This document shows, one piece after another, positions 37,865-48,920 of a stretch of 64,000 bases of DNA. Position numbers and translations under genes: made by a program. Source of the stretch: Sipunculus nudus (lineage: Eukaryota; Annelida; Sipuncula; Golfingiida; Sipunculidae); NCBI GenBank assembly GCA_026874595.1, contig CM049317.1, positions 12,408,382-12,472,381 of the forward strand, written 5' to 3'. Below the pieces are notes generated by a model. The model did not search any database, was not told the origin of the DNA, and was given only the letters and a program-made list of their open reading frames with translations. Within the stretch, counting starts at the first letter, position 1. Each line of letters starts with the position of its first letter.

Positions 37865-38290
37865 GCCATTTATTTTAATATGTTAATTGGACATATACAT
37901 TGAAGTTTATCATATCTTTCAGATTTGACCTTCATTAAAATAATTCTACCTTAAACAAAAGTAGGGGGGCACTTGCTGCCACTTATCTTTACAGAGGTAT
38001 GTGTCAAGCACTGGTTCTACATCATTAAAGAGCTGAAATATTATATCATAATAGATATGAGTGTAAAAGGTGTAATATATTTCTCTCAAGTGTTACTTAA
38101 TCATTTGTTCTTCTACTGATCCACTACCTACAGTAATAACGTCAAGAATATGCCTTTAAAATTAAATCTAATCAATTCGAATCAATGGCACAGGCGAGAA
38201 AAAAATATAGCTTTTTATATATGGTGATTTTGATGCATGGCACATAATTGTTATTTAGCGGATGTTGCAATGAAGCTTCTTTCTTTTGCT

Positions 38291-38305
38291 TATATATAAA
38301 TAGTT

Positions 38306-38349
<44 letters not shown>

Positions 38350-38364
38350 AACTATTTATATATA
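38291..38364. repeat. Perfect palindrome around an AT tract
   Basis: The left arm starts TATATATAAATAGTTCAA and the right arm ends TTGAACTATTTATATATA, with alternating AT between them. The whole 74 bp is self-complementary. It can extrude as a cruciform or form a long hairpin in RNA. Confidence 0.9.
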
Positions 38365-38395
38365 TGCAAAATTTTCTCCAGTCATTCATGTTATA

Positions 38396-38403
38396 ATATA
38401 TAT

Positions 38404-38460
<57 letters not shown>
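38396..38460. repeat. AT microsatellite
   Basis: A 60-bp alternating AT tract starts after a single GATA interruption near 38404. Confidence 0.9.
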
Positions 38461-38461
<1 letters not shown>

Positions 38462-39195
38462 CACAATAGTATAGTCTATACCTTTTTTAACAAAAATTCT
38501 TTATATCCGCGCCGAACTGCTGGCAACTTGCAACGCACGTGTTGTTTCCAGTGTTTTTTCACAGACTAGCTGGCTCTGTTTTCACAAACCATGTGTACCA
38601 TTGATACAATGTTTCACCACATTGTTTTGGACGAGGCAAACCACAAGATACAAGTATCACAGTGTATCTGCTGCGTCTGACAAGCGAAGCGGCAGGAGTT
38701 GTCAGGACCACATGTAGTTTGTTTTGGTAATGGTGACCTTTCACCTTTCGGTCATCGCACATGCGCGCCTGTAATGCTGAAATGGTCTGTTAATTCTTCT
38801 TTGGCCGAATCCCGAGGTGCCTTGAAAATTTTATGTCTAATTATGAGATTCCCTTCATGATTGCATGAGTAACGTTGTGAACAAACAAACACACACACAC
38901 ACAACGAATGGGGAAAAAAAACGCATACTCTCCGGGCGGAAGAAAAATAACATGTTTATACACCCATACGGGGTGGTCCGACTTTTACTGTTCTTATTTT
39001 TTATGATTATACACTGTATTATAGACTTAACCTGAGCTGTTACATACAATAACCATGTGTGCAGTATATCATTAGCTAAAAATCAGCTTCTGTTTGTATC
39101 ACTGGTGATTAATGAATGGTGTATACATGGTTTTATACGATAAGTCCCGGATCTAGTCTATATTTATTTGCCCGTGGTCCGTCACACAATGCTGA

Positions 39196-39227
39196 AATTT
39201 ATTTATTTATTTATTTATTTATTTATC
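39196..39227. repeat. TTTA microsatellite
   Basis: Seven to eight copies of ATTT. Confidence 0.9.
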
Positions 39228-39492
39228 TGTTTATCTCTGCATCCCTTTTTAATGCTAAGCGACCAGTCTTACATCTGTCAGAGTATTTATTAAGATAAAA
39301 ATAACGTTATGTATAACATTCTAAGTTTGTTGGTAAAGGCTATATGTTCTACGAAACGTTTGTGTCTAATAATACATGTGTGTGTGACGATAATATATGT
39401 TTTTTTTTTCTGACAAACATTAACATGGATGTTTTATCTCAACAGTGTAATGTATATTTTAAATATCTGATAGTTTCATTTCATATTTACAG

Positions 39493-39632
39493 GAACATTT
39501 TGGATTAACTGGGCTACGTTCGGCTGTGCTGTGCTTTGTATACCTGTCTTCGCAAAATACAAAAGTGTTTATGGTAGACTTGACCTTGACATTCCTGACA
39601 GCCAGAAACAACCTAATGTGCAGCAAACTTAA
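39493..39632 (+). CDS. SLC49A4-like transporter, last exon
   Basis: After TTCATATTTACAG, the frame starting with the last two bases of a codon reads TFWINWATFGCAVLCIPVFA, then KYKSVYGRLDLDIPDSQKQP, NVQQT and TAA. This fits the twelfth helix and cytoplasmic C-terminus of SLC49A4, where W-F-N-W and a YDRLYLD-like block occur. The exon needs a phase-1 predecessor. Exon 4 ends in phase 2, and direct joining would hit a stop after five codons, so at least one exon between them is missing or unseen. Confidence 0.87.
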
Positions 39633-39934
39633 TATTCTGGGCACGAATGAATAGAGGTATTTATTGTACAAATATGCCTACCATTCAACAATAATAATCC
39701 AGTTTCCGTTTTCCATACTTTAAAGCATTGTGTGGAGGCGGTTCTTAGACCGAGCAAGCCTGAATCCAAACAGCACTACAACTTGGTATAATCTTTCTGT
39801 CACTTCATGTGAAATTCTCAACATTGAAATCAGGGTACTGGGCATCTATCTGCATTCAGGGCACATTAATTGTACTTATACTTTATAATACTTATACAGT
39901 TTTAATTACATGTATATCTATATGTATATATTTA

Positions 39935-39939
<5 letters not shown>

Positions 39940-39992
<53 letters not shown>
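39940..39992. repeat. AT/GT microsatellite
   Basis: Alternating AT of about 43 bp followed by GTGTGTGTGT. Confidence 0.9.
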
Positions 39993-40204
39993 ATACTGTC
40001 GTCGTTTTATTAGTGCTTGCGTACTTTATCTCCCCATTATTATAACTCCTGTATAGCAACATAACTCAAAACTTATACATTAATGTATTCCAAAAGTTGT
40101 CGTTGTCTATACGGCGGGCAGACGTCAACGACTACTCTCAGACAGCTTTATCCATCTAACAATACTGTGGCGCCATCTATACAGCAGATAAATGTAGTTC
40201 TAGA

Positions 40205-40570
40205 AAGATGGCCAAATTCAAGGCTAATGTACAGCTAAGATTTTGGTTTTTAGTTGGCAGACAGGGGTTCCCTGAAACATGCAACTGTCATCTAATGGAC
40301 AATGTCATAATTAATAAAGGGCAAAATGCAAACTCGATATGTAATGGGTCATTATCAAGCAACACTCCAAAAATCAGGCCAGTATCTGCAGGCATTGTGA
40401 AAAACTCCATACATATGCATTTTGCATAAAAATTTCTGTCTTTCAGGATCTGTCATATGGTCAAAAATAGGTCAACTGGGACGAAACGCAAACTCGATCT
40501 GTAAGTGGTCATTATGCGCCCACAGACCAAACATTTGGCCAGTATCTATAAGCATTGCATTGCGAAACCA
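40205..40570. repeat. 180-bp repeat, diverged left part
   Basis: Two diverged units carry the marks of the array at 41540-42400: GGTCAAC.GGGACGAAACGC, AACTCGAT.TGTAA..GGTCATTAT and ATCTGCAGGCATTG. They are separated from that array by an unrelated insertion. Confidence 0.75.
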
Positions 40571-40589
40571 GAATATTAGCAAAAGCTGA

Positions 40590-41540
40590 TAATCAGTCAT
40601 AAATTTAAATTGGAGCGGTATGTACCATGTTTCATAACAATCCACCAAATGCTTCCTGAGAAATAAGCTCCTAAGTTTTTTTTCTATACTAAGCTCTGTG
40701 ACCTTGAAAAGTAGGTCATGTCACCCATCTTTGAACTTGACCAAGATTATGTAAATATCATGCAATAGCACTGAAGAAATGAAGTTCCTGTGTTGAATAC
40801 CTTTGGCGATATCCTGCACAAAAGGCCAAAATTGAAAAATCTGATAAAAATTTATTAAAAATTCAGAAATTGTAGGTGGTGCCACCAAAATTGTGACCAT
40901 CATTCCAAATGATCACAGTAAGTTTCATGAAAATCCACACAATGGTTCCTGAGATATAAGCTTCTGAGTGTTTTAGTATAATCAGCTCTAAAACAAAGAA
41001 AAATAGGTTATGGTCACCCATCTTTGCACTTGACCAAGATTTTGTTGATATACATCTTCACTGATGAAATAAATTCCAACGGTGAATCCTTTTAGAGATA
41101 TTCTGCTCACAAGGCCAAAATTGAAAAACCCGATTAAAGTGATTAAAAAATCAGAAATTGGAGGTGGCGCCACCAAAATTGTGCAGAATGTACGGACCAT
41201 CAGTCCCAATGAGCATAGTAAGTTTTGTGAAAATCCACACAATGGTTCCTGAGATATGAGCTTCTGAGTGTTTTTCTATAATAAGCTCTAAAATGTAGAA
41301 AAATGGGTCAAGGTCACCCATCTTCGAACTTGACCGAGATTTTATCCGTATACATCTTCACTGATGAAATAAAATTCTTACGGTGAATCTTTTTAGAAAT
41401 ATCCCGCTCAAAAGTTAAAAGTTAACAAACGGGGGACGGACGGACGCCGAACAGACGCCGGACGGACAGACAGACGGACAGACAGACAGACAGCTTGGGT
41501 GATGACAATAGCCCATCAGCCTATGAGCTGAGGGCTAAAA
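40590..41540 (+). mobile_element. Repeat element inserted in the 180-bp array
   Basis: A block of about 300 bp is repeated 2.7 times (TCACCCATCTT at 40721, 41014, 41314). It includes GGTGGCGCCACC or its near form and CACAATGGTTCCTGAGATAT. The element then runs into (GGAC)n/(GACA)n at 41430-41492 and the terminal hairpin AGCCCATCAGC / GCTGAGGGCT followed by AAAAA. The array at 58000-58890 is the same family in reverse orientation. Confidence 0.65.
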
Positions 41541-42400
41541 ACGGCTGTACATGTACATTTGTCATAAAAAATTTATATTTTTCATGAAATTTTTTTATGT
41601 TTAGGGGCTGTAAAACAATCAAAGGTAGGTCAACCGGGACGAAACGCGAACTCGATCTGTAACTGGTCATTATCTGCCCACACACCAAAAATCAGGGCAG
41701 TACCTGCAGGCATTTGGGGAAAAAGTCTGTACATGTGAATTTGTCATGAAAATTTATGTTTTTTCATGAAATTGTCTATGTTCAGGAGCCGTAAAACCGT
41801 CAAAGGTAGGTCAACCGGGACAAAGCGCGAACTCGACCTGTAACTGGTCAACATCTGCCCACACATCAAATATCAGGCTAATATCTGCAGGCATTGCGAA
41901 ATAAAGTCCGTACATGTGTATTAGTCATGAAAATTTATATTTTTCAAGAAATTTTCTTTGTTCAGGAGCCGTAAAACGGTCAAAATTAGGTCAACCGGGA
42001 CGAAACGCGAACTCGATCTGTAACTGGTCAATATCTGCCTACACACCAAAAATCAGGCCAATATCTGCAGGCATTGCGAAAAAATGTCCGTACATGTGCA
42101 GTCGTCATGAAAATTTCTATTTTTCATGAAATTGTCTAAGTTAAGGAGCCGTAAAACCGTCAAAAGTAGGTCAACCAGGACAAAACGCGAACTTGATCTG
42201 TAACTGGTCATTATCTGCCAACACACCAAAAATCAGGCCAATATCTGCAGGCATTGCGAAAAAAAGTACGTACATGTGTATTTGTCATGAAAATATCTAT
42301 TTTTCATGAAATTTTCTAAGTTTGGGAGCCGTAAAACGGTCAAAAGTAGGTCAACCGGGATATAACGCGAACTCGATCTGTAACTGAGAAAAAGTCCGTA
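41540..42400. repeat. 180-bp tandem repeat, five units
   Basis: GTAAAAC recurs at 41610, 41791, 41971, 42151 and 42331, a period of 180-181 bp. Units carry GGTCAACCGGGACGAAACGC, ATCTGTAACTGGTCA and CATGAAAATTT. No open frame runs through the array. Confidence 0.93.
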
Positions 42401-42404
42401 CAAC

Positions 42405-44268
42405 TCTTTGATTTCGGGATGACGGAAGGACGGAATGACGGAAGGACAGTGGTATAATAGGCTAGATTTGTTCAGTAACCACCAGGCGGTTAGAACAAAA
42501 AATAGACAAAGACCAGTAAGATCAGAGTATCCCACTGTGCATCCCCTGTGGCGATACCCAGCAAATTCGGCTACAACAAGCGGTGGTTACGTGAAAAAGT
42601 CATGTTACGAATGCAGCTTTGAAGCACTACGCAAGGAATGTGTGCCTCTGCAAAAAGAGAAAAACACAGAAATTAAAAATCCTATGAACCAGCCAGCCCT
42701 AACAGACCCCGTTAAACTGACGATCACAGAGTGTTTGGTCTGGCCCCTGTCAGTCACACCATAGCGTGTTATCCGTTCCAGCGTTGGGACAGGTTTTCGG
42801 GCTTGTATGGGAGTATGGGAGTTTTGTAAGGGCAATGTTTACCCGCTTGGTACAGTGGCAATGTTTCTGATAGATGACGCCGCGCACGAACCTTCTGATA
42901 ATTTCCCAAATAATGTTAACCTTATCAGAATTTAAAGAAAACATGGGAAATGATCCACTTATGATACACTTGGCATCGTTCCCGACACATTAAGACCTCA
43001 TCGGGGCATTCCAGAGGTGTGGCCACTGCAAGCTTCCGTGACTACGATTCACTACCACCGACAAATATAAAAAAGATATTATTCAATACCACGATACTAA
43101 GGTGCCTTATCGATAATGAAATGAGGAGATATAATATTAAGTGAATGTGTGTCGTAAATTTGAACACAAAATGCACACCTATACGCACAATACCTATATG
43201 AACAATTGTTGCTTGTTTAAGCGTTTATATCTCTGCTCGTTCATCACTAACTTCATTTTTTTTTACTTTTTTGTAAGAAAAGTCATCCTTTTTTTGGTTC
43301 TTTCTTTTCTTTTTTTTTTTTTTTTTTTTGCGTGAGAACATAAATAATATTTATGCATGCAAGCGTAATGGCATAATTTTCTTTGCAAATAGAATAAAAC
43401 CTCCAATATTTGGACATTTCTAAGATGGGTAGCTTTTTTGGATAAAGCAGCATACGTTTTATATATAGTCGTAAATACGAAAAACTTTTGCAAACTAGTA
43501 GAAACACTTGTAAAAACACATATATCTTAATAATATAACGTCCCTATGCATAACCTCGAAGTGGAAACACTCTATGTTCTCAAGGATAATCTGTGATTAT
43601 AAGTGGCTGTATGAGTGTAACATCCGCATCTTTGTGTGTGTTTGTAGTTTTGTGTGTGCGAGTCATTGCGTGTTTGCTGAATAGTCGGTATCCTCCCTGA
43701 TAACCACATGATCACCTACATGATCAGCGATAAAAGGTGTAGGCCAAATAGAATACATTTCCAGGATGTCCTATAACCATGACCCACATACGCTGATAAA
43801 AACATTTTGTCTTAAACAAGGATTTATTATGCGGGTGTTAATAACGTCTACACACGGCCGCCCCTCGCTGAACCATGATCTCCTTTATTTATATATTGCT
43901 ACCGTAATACACACTAATTAAAGCTGTGGTTTTACGCTATATATCATTATTTTACTTTCATTTACAACTGTTACCTAGAAGCGATTTCCCACTGACCTGT
44001 TGATACATTAGGAACAATAGTACAACATATGTGTAACGGTATGTCAACATGTCGTAAAGATATTGTACAACACATGTTTATGGTGAGCGGAACACTTTTT
44101 AAAACGATGAAGTTCTACCACACGATGGTATGCTTTATTATCCATACATCACTTAATTGCTTCTATTGTGAGCCTACACAGTCAAAGTACCTATTTTTTA
44201 TTTTCGTGACGCCGAGTTTCTGAACATCCCCTGGTTTGCAGGAGTTTAGCCTTTGAACTTCGCTGATC
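42405..44268. other. Intergenic, no supported gene
   Basis: The stretch has a GGAC/GACGGAA start, a T-rich run at 43256-43329 and several short frames. The 109-codon frame at 42435-42764 has no recognisable motif and a weak start context, so I leave it out. Upstream of the next start codon there is no clear TATA box. Confidence 0.4.
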
Positions 44269-44356
44269 ATGGCTGCCATCAGTCTTCTCTGGGTGACATC
44301 TTTGTATTTTCGTTCAGCATGGGTTATCTCGGCACATGCTACTTCTAAACCAAAAG
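44269..44356 (+). CDS. Novel single-pass membrane protein, exon 1 (signal peptide)
   Basis: This is the first coding exon of a 453-residue protein encoded by four exons (44269-44356, 45004-45174, 46826-46940, 52384-53371). I do not recognise the family. The exon reads MAAISLLWVTSLYFRSAWVI then SAHATSKPK and ends in phase 1 at an AAG|GTAAGT donor. It is a signal peptide with a probable cut after about residue 24. The start has G at +4. The joined protein is: signal; ectodomain about 25-96; one membrane helix 97-121 (FYATIALSCLLFIGVVAVSV, then AIFWY) followed by basic RNK; and a cytoplasmic tail 122-453. The role may be a receptor or adhesion molecule, by layout only. All three junctions keep the frame, which is the main support for the model. 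Confidence 0.75.
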
Positions 44357-44635
44357 GTAAGTCCTAATACATTTTTCGGTTATTGCAATCGAATGCCTCG
44401 TGATATCTACGAAAAAAATTTCCACATTGATATTAACAGGGGCGTCGTTACAGGGAGGATGAAAGTTTATATTATATCCCCCCTGAGCTGCTAAGAAAAT
44501 GATTGTGAACAATTATAGCGATATATTTTGTTTTTCTCCTTTTCTGATTGATGAACCAGATATTAATAGATAGGTAATAAATTATGTATAAATAATAATA
44601 TAATATAGTTATATAATAATTCATACTATATATAT

Positions 44636-44638
44636 TTC

Positions 44639-44693
<55 letters not shown>
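44636..44693. repeat. AT microsatellite in intron 1
   Basis: Alternating AT of about 50 bp with one ATAC interruption. Confidence 0.9.
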
Positions 44694-44697
<4 letters not shown>

Positions 44698-45003
44698 TAT
44701 AACTGATAGAAAATGGGTCTTAACCTCGCTCCTGAATTAACCCCCCCATCCCCATCTACCCTTAAAGATAAACTGAAAAATTTTCTATATGATGGATTCT
44801 CTACACTTGTTTTAAATTTTTTTAATATTTTAGCTTGCTTTAAAATTTTTTTCAAATATTTTATCTTGCTTTCCAATCTTTAATTTGTTGTTACACACCA
44901 TTACGTCACTTGAAAAAATGTCATTTATTGTTCCTGCCAGAGGATTTCAGAAAATAATAAAAACAACATACTGACACGTTCCGTTGATGTTTATCCTCTC
45001 TAG

Positions 45004-45174
45004 CTTCCACAACTGATGGTATTTACCCTGCCCGAGGCACAGATCACCCGTGTCACCGTGTCCAGTTTATTGCTAACGATACCTGGCGCCTGAAGTTCGT
45101 TGACAATAAGACACTGTATTGTCATTTCGTTGACAATCAGACACTTTATTGTCATTCGGTTAATCATAAGCAAG
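45004..45174 (+). CDS. Novel membrane protein, exon 2 (ectodomain)
   Basis: The exon follows TTTATCCTCTCTAG and ends AAG|GTAAAC in phase 1. It encodes residues 30-86, including HPCHRVQFIANDTWRLK. Inside it a 30-bp unit is duplicated head to tail, giving FVDNKTLYCH FVDNQTLYCH. There are three N-glycosylation sequons (N54-D-T, N64-K-T, N74-Q-T) and cysteines at 46, 69 and 79; a fourth, C94, lies in exon 3. Two disulfides are possible. No known ectodomain fold is recognisable. Confidence 0.75.
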
Positions 45175-45336
45175 GTAAACATCCGATTTGTATCATCATT
45201 TTACCTTCACTAAAATATTTTTATGGACGTAAAGTATTCGCCCATGTTTTCTGGCCTATTTTTTCTGTAAGTTTTTCTGTTTGATTTTCTTTTGTTCTGT
45301 GTATATTGTACGACATATTAAATGTTGTTTCAGTAA

Positions 45337-45494
45337 CAGTTGCCTGTTGGTACATATGTATGTTTATCCTCTTTAATTTGTTTGCCTGTTGGTACATCTG
45401 TATGTTTATCCTCTCTAACTTGTTTGCCTGTTGGTACATCTGTATGTTTATCCTCTCTAATTTGTCTGCCAGTTGGTACATCTGTATGTTAAGT
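45337..45494. repeat. 42-bp minisatellite in intron 2
   Basis: About 3.7 units of a 42-bp repeat with core TTGGTACATCTGTATGTTTA then TCCTCTCTAA. Part of each unit, ATGTTTATCCTCTCTA, is identical to the pyrimidine tract and acceptor of exon 2 (44989-45003), except that the acceptor AG is AA here. Confidence 0.9.
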
Positions 45495-45499
45495 GTTAG

Positions 45500-46825
45500 A
45501 AATCTCAACTTTGCTGGTACTCCTGCTATGATTTTTGTATTTGGGCGTGGCCTTAAAAAGCGTTATTCTGTTCTAAACTTTGAAAATACATGTTCCCGTG
45601 CCACCAAATTCTACCAACAGATAGAATATCGCATGGACTTTGTCCTCGGAGTATTTTGATGTCGAATCCAAGCGCCCTTATCTAATCTTGACAGGTTCAT
45701 TTCTCTTAGTTTCTCGAATTCGCTTATGGACCCTTGTGATGTGATAGTCAATGTGTTCAAAGGACAACCCTTTCACAGCAAATAACAAAGAAAACCGGAT
45801 GTAATAATATTAATGAATCAACCTTTGAGAATGATTAAGTAAAACCAGTTGTAAAATTAGTTTTGAATTAGAACCTCTAAATTTTACTCATACGATACCC
45901 AAGAATCGCTATCCAGGACGACATCATGGTATGGCCAAGTAAAATAATATGCGATGTGTTTTACTCCTACAAAGCGTACAACAAATAAATGGAGATAAGT
46001 TGAATAACAAAAAAATTAAACCTGAAAAAAAATTAACGTACAAGTGAAAAGCAAAAGAAAAAAATATACAGAATGGAAGAATCATCGCATTTAGGCGTGT
46101 GTATATTTAAGACAATATTTTGTTTATTGCACACGAATCACCGTTAATCCAATTATTAACAAATGAGACAAGCAGCAGAGGAGTATAATCAATAATATTT
46201 ATAAGAATTACATACATAATTTGTCGCTTTGTGTTGCAAATTGTTTTGTTGTTGATCATGGTTTTATCTGTTTATTCCAATTATTCTACAGAATTAATAT
46301 TTGTATCCCGTTTTTAGGTAAATAGTGTATATAACATAGTTTCCCTTTGTCTAATGTTTTCCTAACATTAACAAATGCATTAGCAATCCAACTATTATCT
46401 AATTTATCACAATTGTGTCGCGTACGAAAATAACGTTTAATAATCAATGGCGGTTTTTCCTTCTTTTTTCCCCTCTTCTTTTCTATTTGCTATCTAAACT
46501 TTTATTATGTCGTATATATCTGTTCATTTTTTTTTATTATTATTTTAATTTTGATTTATTATTTTCCATCAGTTTGTTAGTTTTCATCGATGAATTGTTC
46601 AATATAAAAAAATGAAATATGGACGCTCCTCATGCAGCGGTTCTACATTGCCACCGTCCCTGTGCTCACCCTGGTGTTTGGACCAAGAAAAGCTTAATAA
46701 ACAAAGCAGACAATACACGAAAAGAGATCTTTGACGATTGTGGTGTATAACCGCTACGTGAGGAGCGTATTAACTATGAAGATTCACTAGTTTTACGGTG
46801 TCATTACATTAATATTGTTATTCAG
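45500..46825. other. Remainder of intron 2
   Basis: AT-rich sequence with no recognisable exon, RNA gene or element. An open frame across the minisatellite (45306-45659) is a by-product of its 42-bp, frame-keeping period. Confidence 0.45.
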
Positions 46826-46940
46826 TAAACACACCAAACGCCCCTTGCGGAGAATTCTACGCAACTATCGCCCTGTCATGTCTACTCTTCATAGGAGTGG
46901 TTGCTGTGTCTGTGGCGATATTCTGGTATCGAAATAAAGG
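46826..46940 (+). CDS. Novel membrane protein, exon 3 (membrane helix)
   Basis: The exon lies between TTATTCAG and a GTATGT donor. It encodes residues 87-124: VNTPNAPCGEF, the membrane helix at about 97-121, and RNK, ending with two bases of a codon. The positive charges directly after the helix give an outside-to-inside (type I) orientation, consistent with the signal peptide. Confidence 0.77.
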
Positions 46941-47024
46941 GTATGTATAAGAACAAAAAATAGGAAAATTGGTTTCTCAGGCACAGCGCGCATCAATTTA
47001 ATTCACAAATGAAAAACCTTTGTT

Positions 47025-47480
47025 TTTTGCTTGCCGGAATCAAAGATTTCGGCAAGCATATTGCTCAGTTGCGTATGTCTGTTTGTCTGTTTGTTTGTTT
47101 GTCTGCACTCTCCTGGCCACAGTTTTGCCACAATCACCTTGAAACTTACAGGGATGATGAAAAACATAATTTCTACGTGCCCTATTGTTTTTGGTTAAAA
47201 TAGGTCAAAGGTCAAGGTCAAGGTCACGACAGGTATGGTTAACGGTTTTTGCACTATAACTTCGCCATAAATAGGCTTATCCACTTCTGCAATAGCTCAT
47301 TTTTTTCGTCATCACCTGGCCTTTCTTTTGACATGTAGCTTACTTAAATTTGCTGTTACCATGGTTACGCAATTTTGGGGAAAATCATGGAATTTCCTGA
47401 TATTTTTCAAATTTGCAGCAATCGTACTGATTCTGAGATATTTTATGTAACACAAGAATATCTCGAAATTGTTTTTTCAG
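47025..47480. repeat. Dispersed repeat, copy 1
   Basis: It begins TTGCCGGAATCAAAGATTTCGGCAAGCATATTG, in which TTGCCG and CGGCAA pair. A TCTGTTTG run, GGTCAAAGGTCAAGGTCAAG near 47206 and about 240 bp of further sequence follow. A second copy starts at 48921, about 1894 bp away. Confidence 0.8.
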
Positions 47481-48295
47481 ATTTTGGAAATGGCCGCCAG
47501 GGGGCGTTGCAGATGAAAAAACATGAAAATTTGTTTTGGTGCTATACCTCCAGAACTATTAAACATTGGGCCATTTCCATCACAGCACCTTCAACTGGGG
47601 TCCATGGGCTTATTTTTGCGCATAGGTGCCAAAGTGCGCTATTGCCAGATTTCTCTATTTTTGGGGTAAAACTTTTGAATTTTGAAAATATGCAGTTTTC
47701 AGCTTCTAACTCTGTCTTTTTTTATGCTGGAGAGGTCAATTTTTTTGCATCTTGTAGCCCTTGGTGAGCTCTCGGTGATCCAATCAAAAATCTTGCAAAG
47801 TCTCGCACCGTTTCTCGTCAAACGAGAGTCTTCGAGATTTCATTAAATATGACCTACAGGTTGCATTTTTTTAACAATGGCTTTGAAATTGATATATTTT
47901 GTGTTATTTATAAATATCTCGAAATCAGTTTTTCATTTTTTGGAAATAGCCACCAGGGGGCGTGGTACCTGAAACACTGTAACATATCTTTTTTCTGCAA
48001 TATCTAAAATAATTTTAAACATGGCACAATTTTTATCGTTGTATCTTAAACTAGGAACATTGGCTTATTCCTCCGCACATGTAGCTTTGTGCTGCCGTTA
48101 CCATGGTTACCAAATTTGTGGGTTAAACTTGACGATCTGAAAATATGCAGTTTTTGGCTTCTATCTCGGTTAATATTTATGTTTCAAGGGTCTAGTTTTA
48201 TGCATAAGGCTGATTCCCCTTGGTTCTAAGTCATTCAATTGCAAGTCTCGTCAAATTTCGCTCGGTTTATCGTCAAACGAGAAAAAACGAGATTT
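47481..48295. repeat. Diverged repeat with CAGGGGGCG boxes
   Basis: Two loose units carry CCGCCAGGGGGCGTTGC (47494) and CCACCAGGGGGCGTGG (47950), an ACCATGGTTAC segment, and TCTCGTCAAACGAGA hairpins (47812, 48268). They resemble the 330-bp array further right. A 130-codon frame at 47375-47767 crosses them without motif support. Confidence 0.55.
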
Positions 48296-48905
48296 CACGG
48301 AAATGCTTATAACTCGGCGACTTTTACAGCTACACAGGTCTAGTTTTCGGCATTTCATAACATATGACCAGCTTGACACGCCAGAAAAGAAATCAGGCCA
48401 AATCTCGTCAAGCGAGAAAAAAACGAGATATCATGGAAATGCTTATAACTAGGCGACTTTTACAGCTACTCAGGTCTAGTTTTTGGCATTTGGTAACATT
48501 TGGCCAACTTGACATAGTAAAACTGCGATACTTGGCAAAATCTCGCACTACATCTGGTCAAATGTGGAAAAAAGAGATTTCACAGAAATGCATATAAGTC
48601 GGCGACTTTCACGGCTAGACAGGTCTAGTTTTTGGCATTCATTAACATTTGGACGGCTTGACATGACAAACCTGCAAGACTGGCCAAATCCTGCACCATA
48701 TCTCGTCAAACGAGAAAACACGAGAGTACACGGAAATGCTTATAACTCGGCGACTTTTACAGCTAGACGGATCTAGTTTTCGCCATTTCGTAACGTTTGG
48801 CCGTCTTGACATAATAAAACTGCTCGTCTTGCCAAATCTCGTACTATATCTCGTCAAGCGAGAAAAAAACATGATTTCACGTAAATGCTGATAACACGGC
48901 GACTT
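48296..48905. repeat. 148-bp tandem repeat with hairpin
   Basis: AAATGC(T)TATAA starts units at 48301, 48437, 48586, 48734 and 48882 (136, 149, 148 and 148 bp apart). Each unit carries GGCGACTTT, a CTAGTTTT..GGCATT block and, in most, the inverted repeat TCTCGTCAAACGAGA or a one-base variant. Confidence 0.88.
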
Positions 48906-48920
48906 TTGCAGCTAGTTTGT

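Noticed and set aside
33649-39632. Direct splicing of SLC49A4-like exon 4 to the last exon
   Set aside because: Phases do not match (2 against 1) and the joined frame stops after five codons.
42435-42764. 109-codon frame
   Set aside because: There is no motif and no splice-flanked extension, and its start lies in a GACGGAA repeat. I cannot support it as a gene.
45306-45659. 117-codon frame in intron 2 of the novel gene
   Set aside because: It depends on a 42-bp repeat whose length is a multiple of three, and it has no motif after the repeat.
47375-47767. 130-codon frame in the repeat cluster
   Set aside because: It overlaps a diverged repeat unit with a CAGGGGGCG box, and related units do not keep the frame open.
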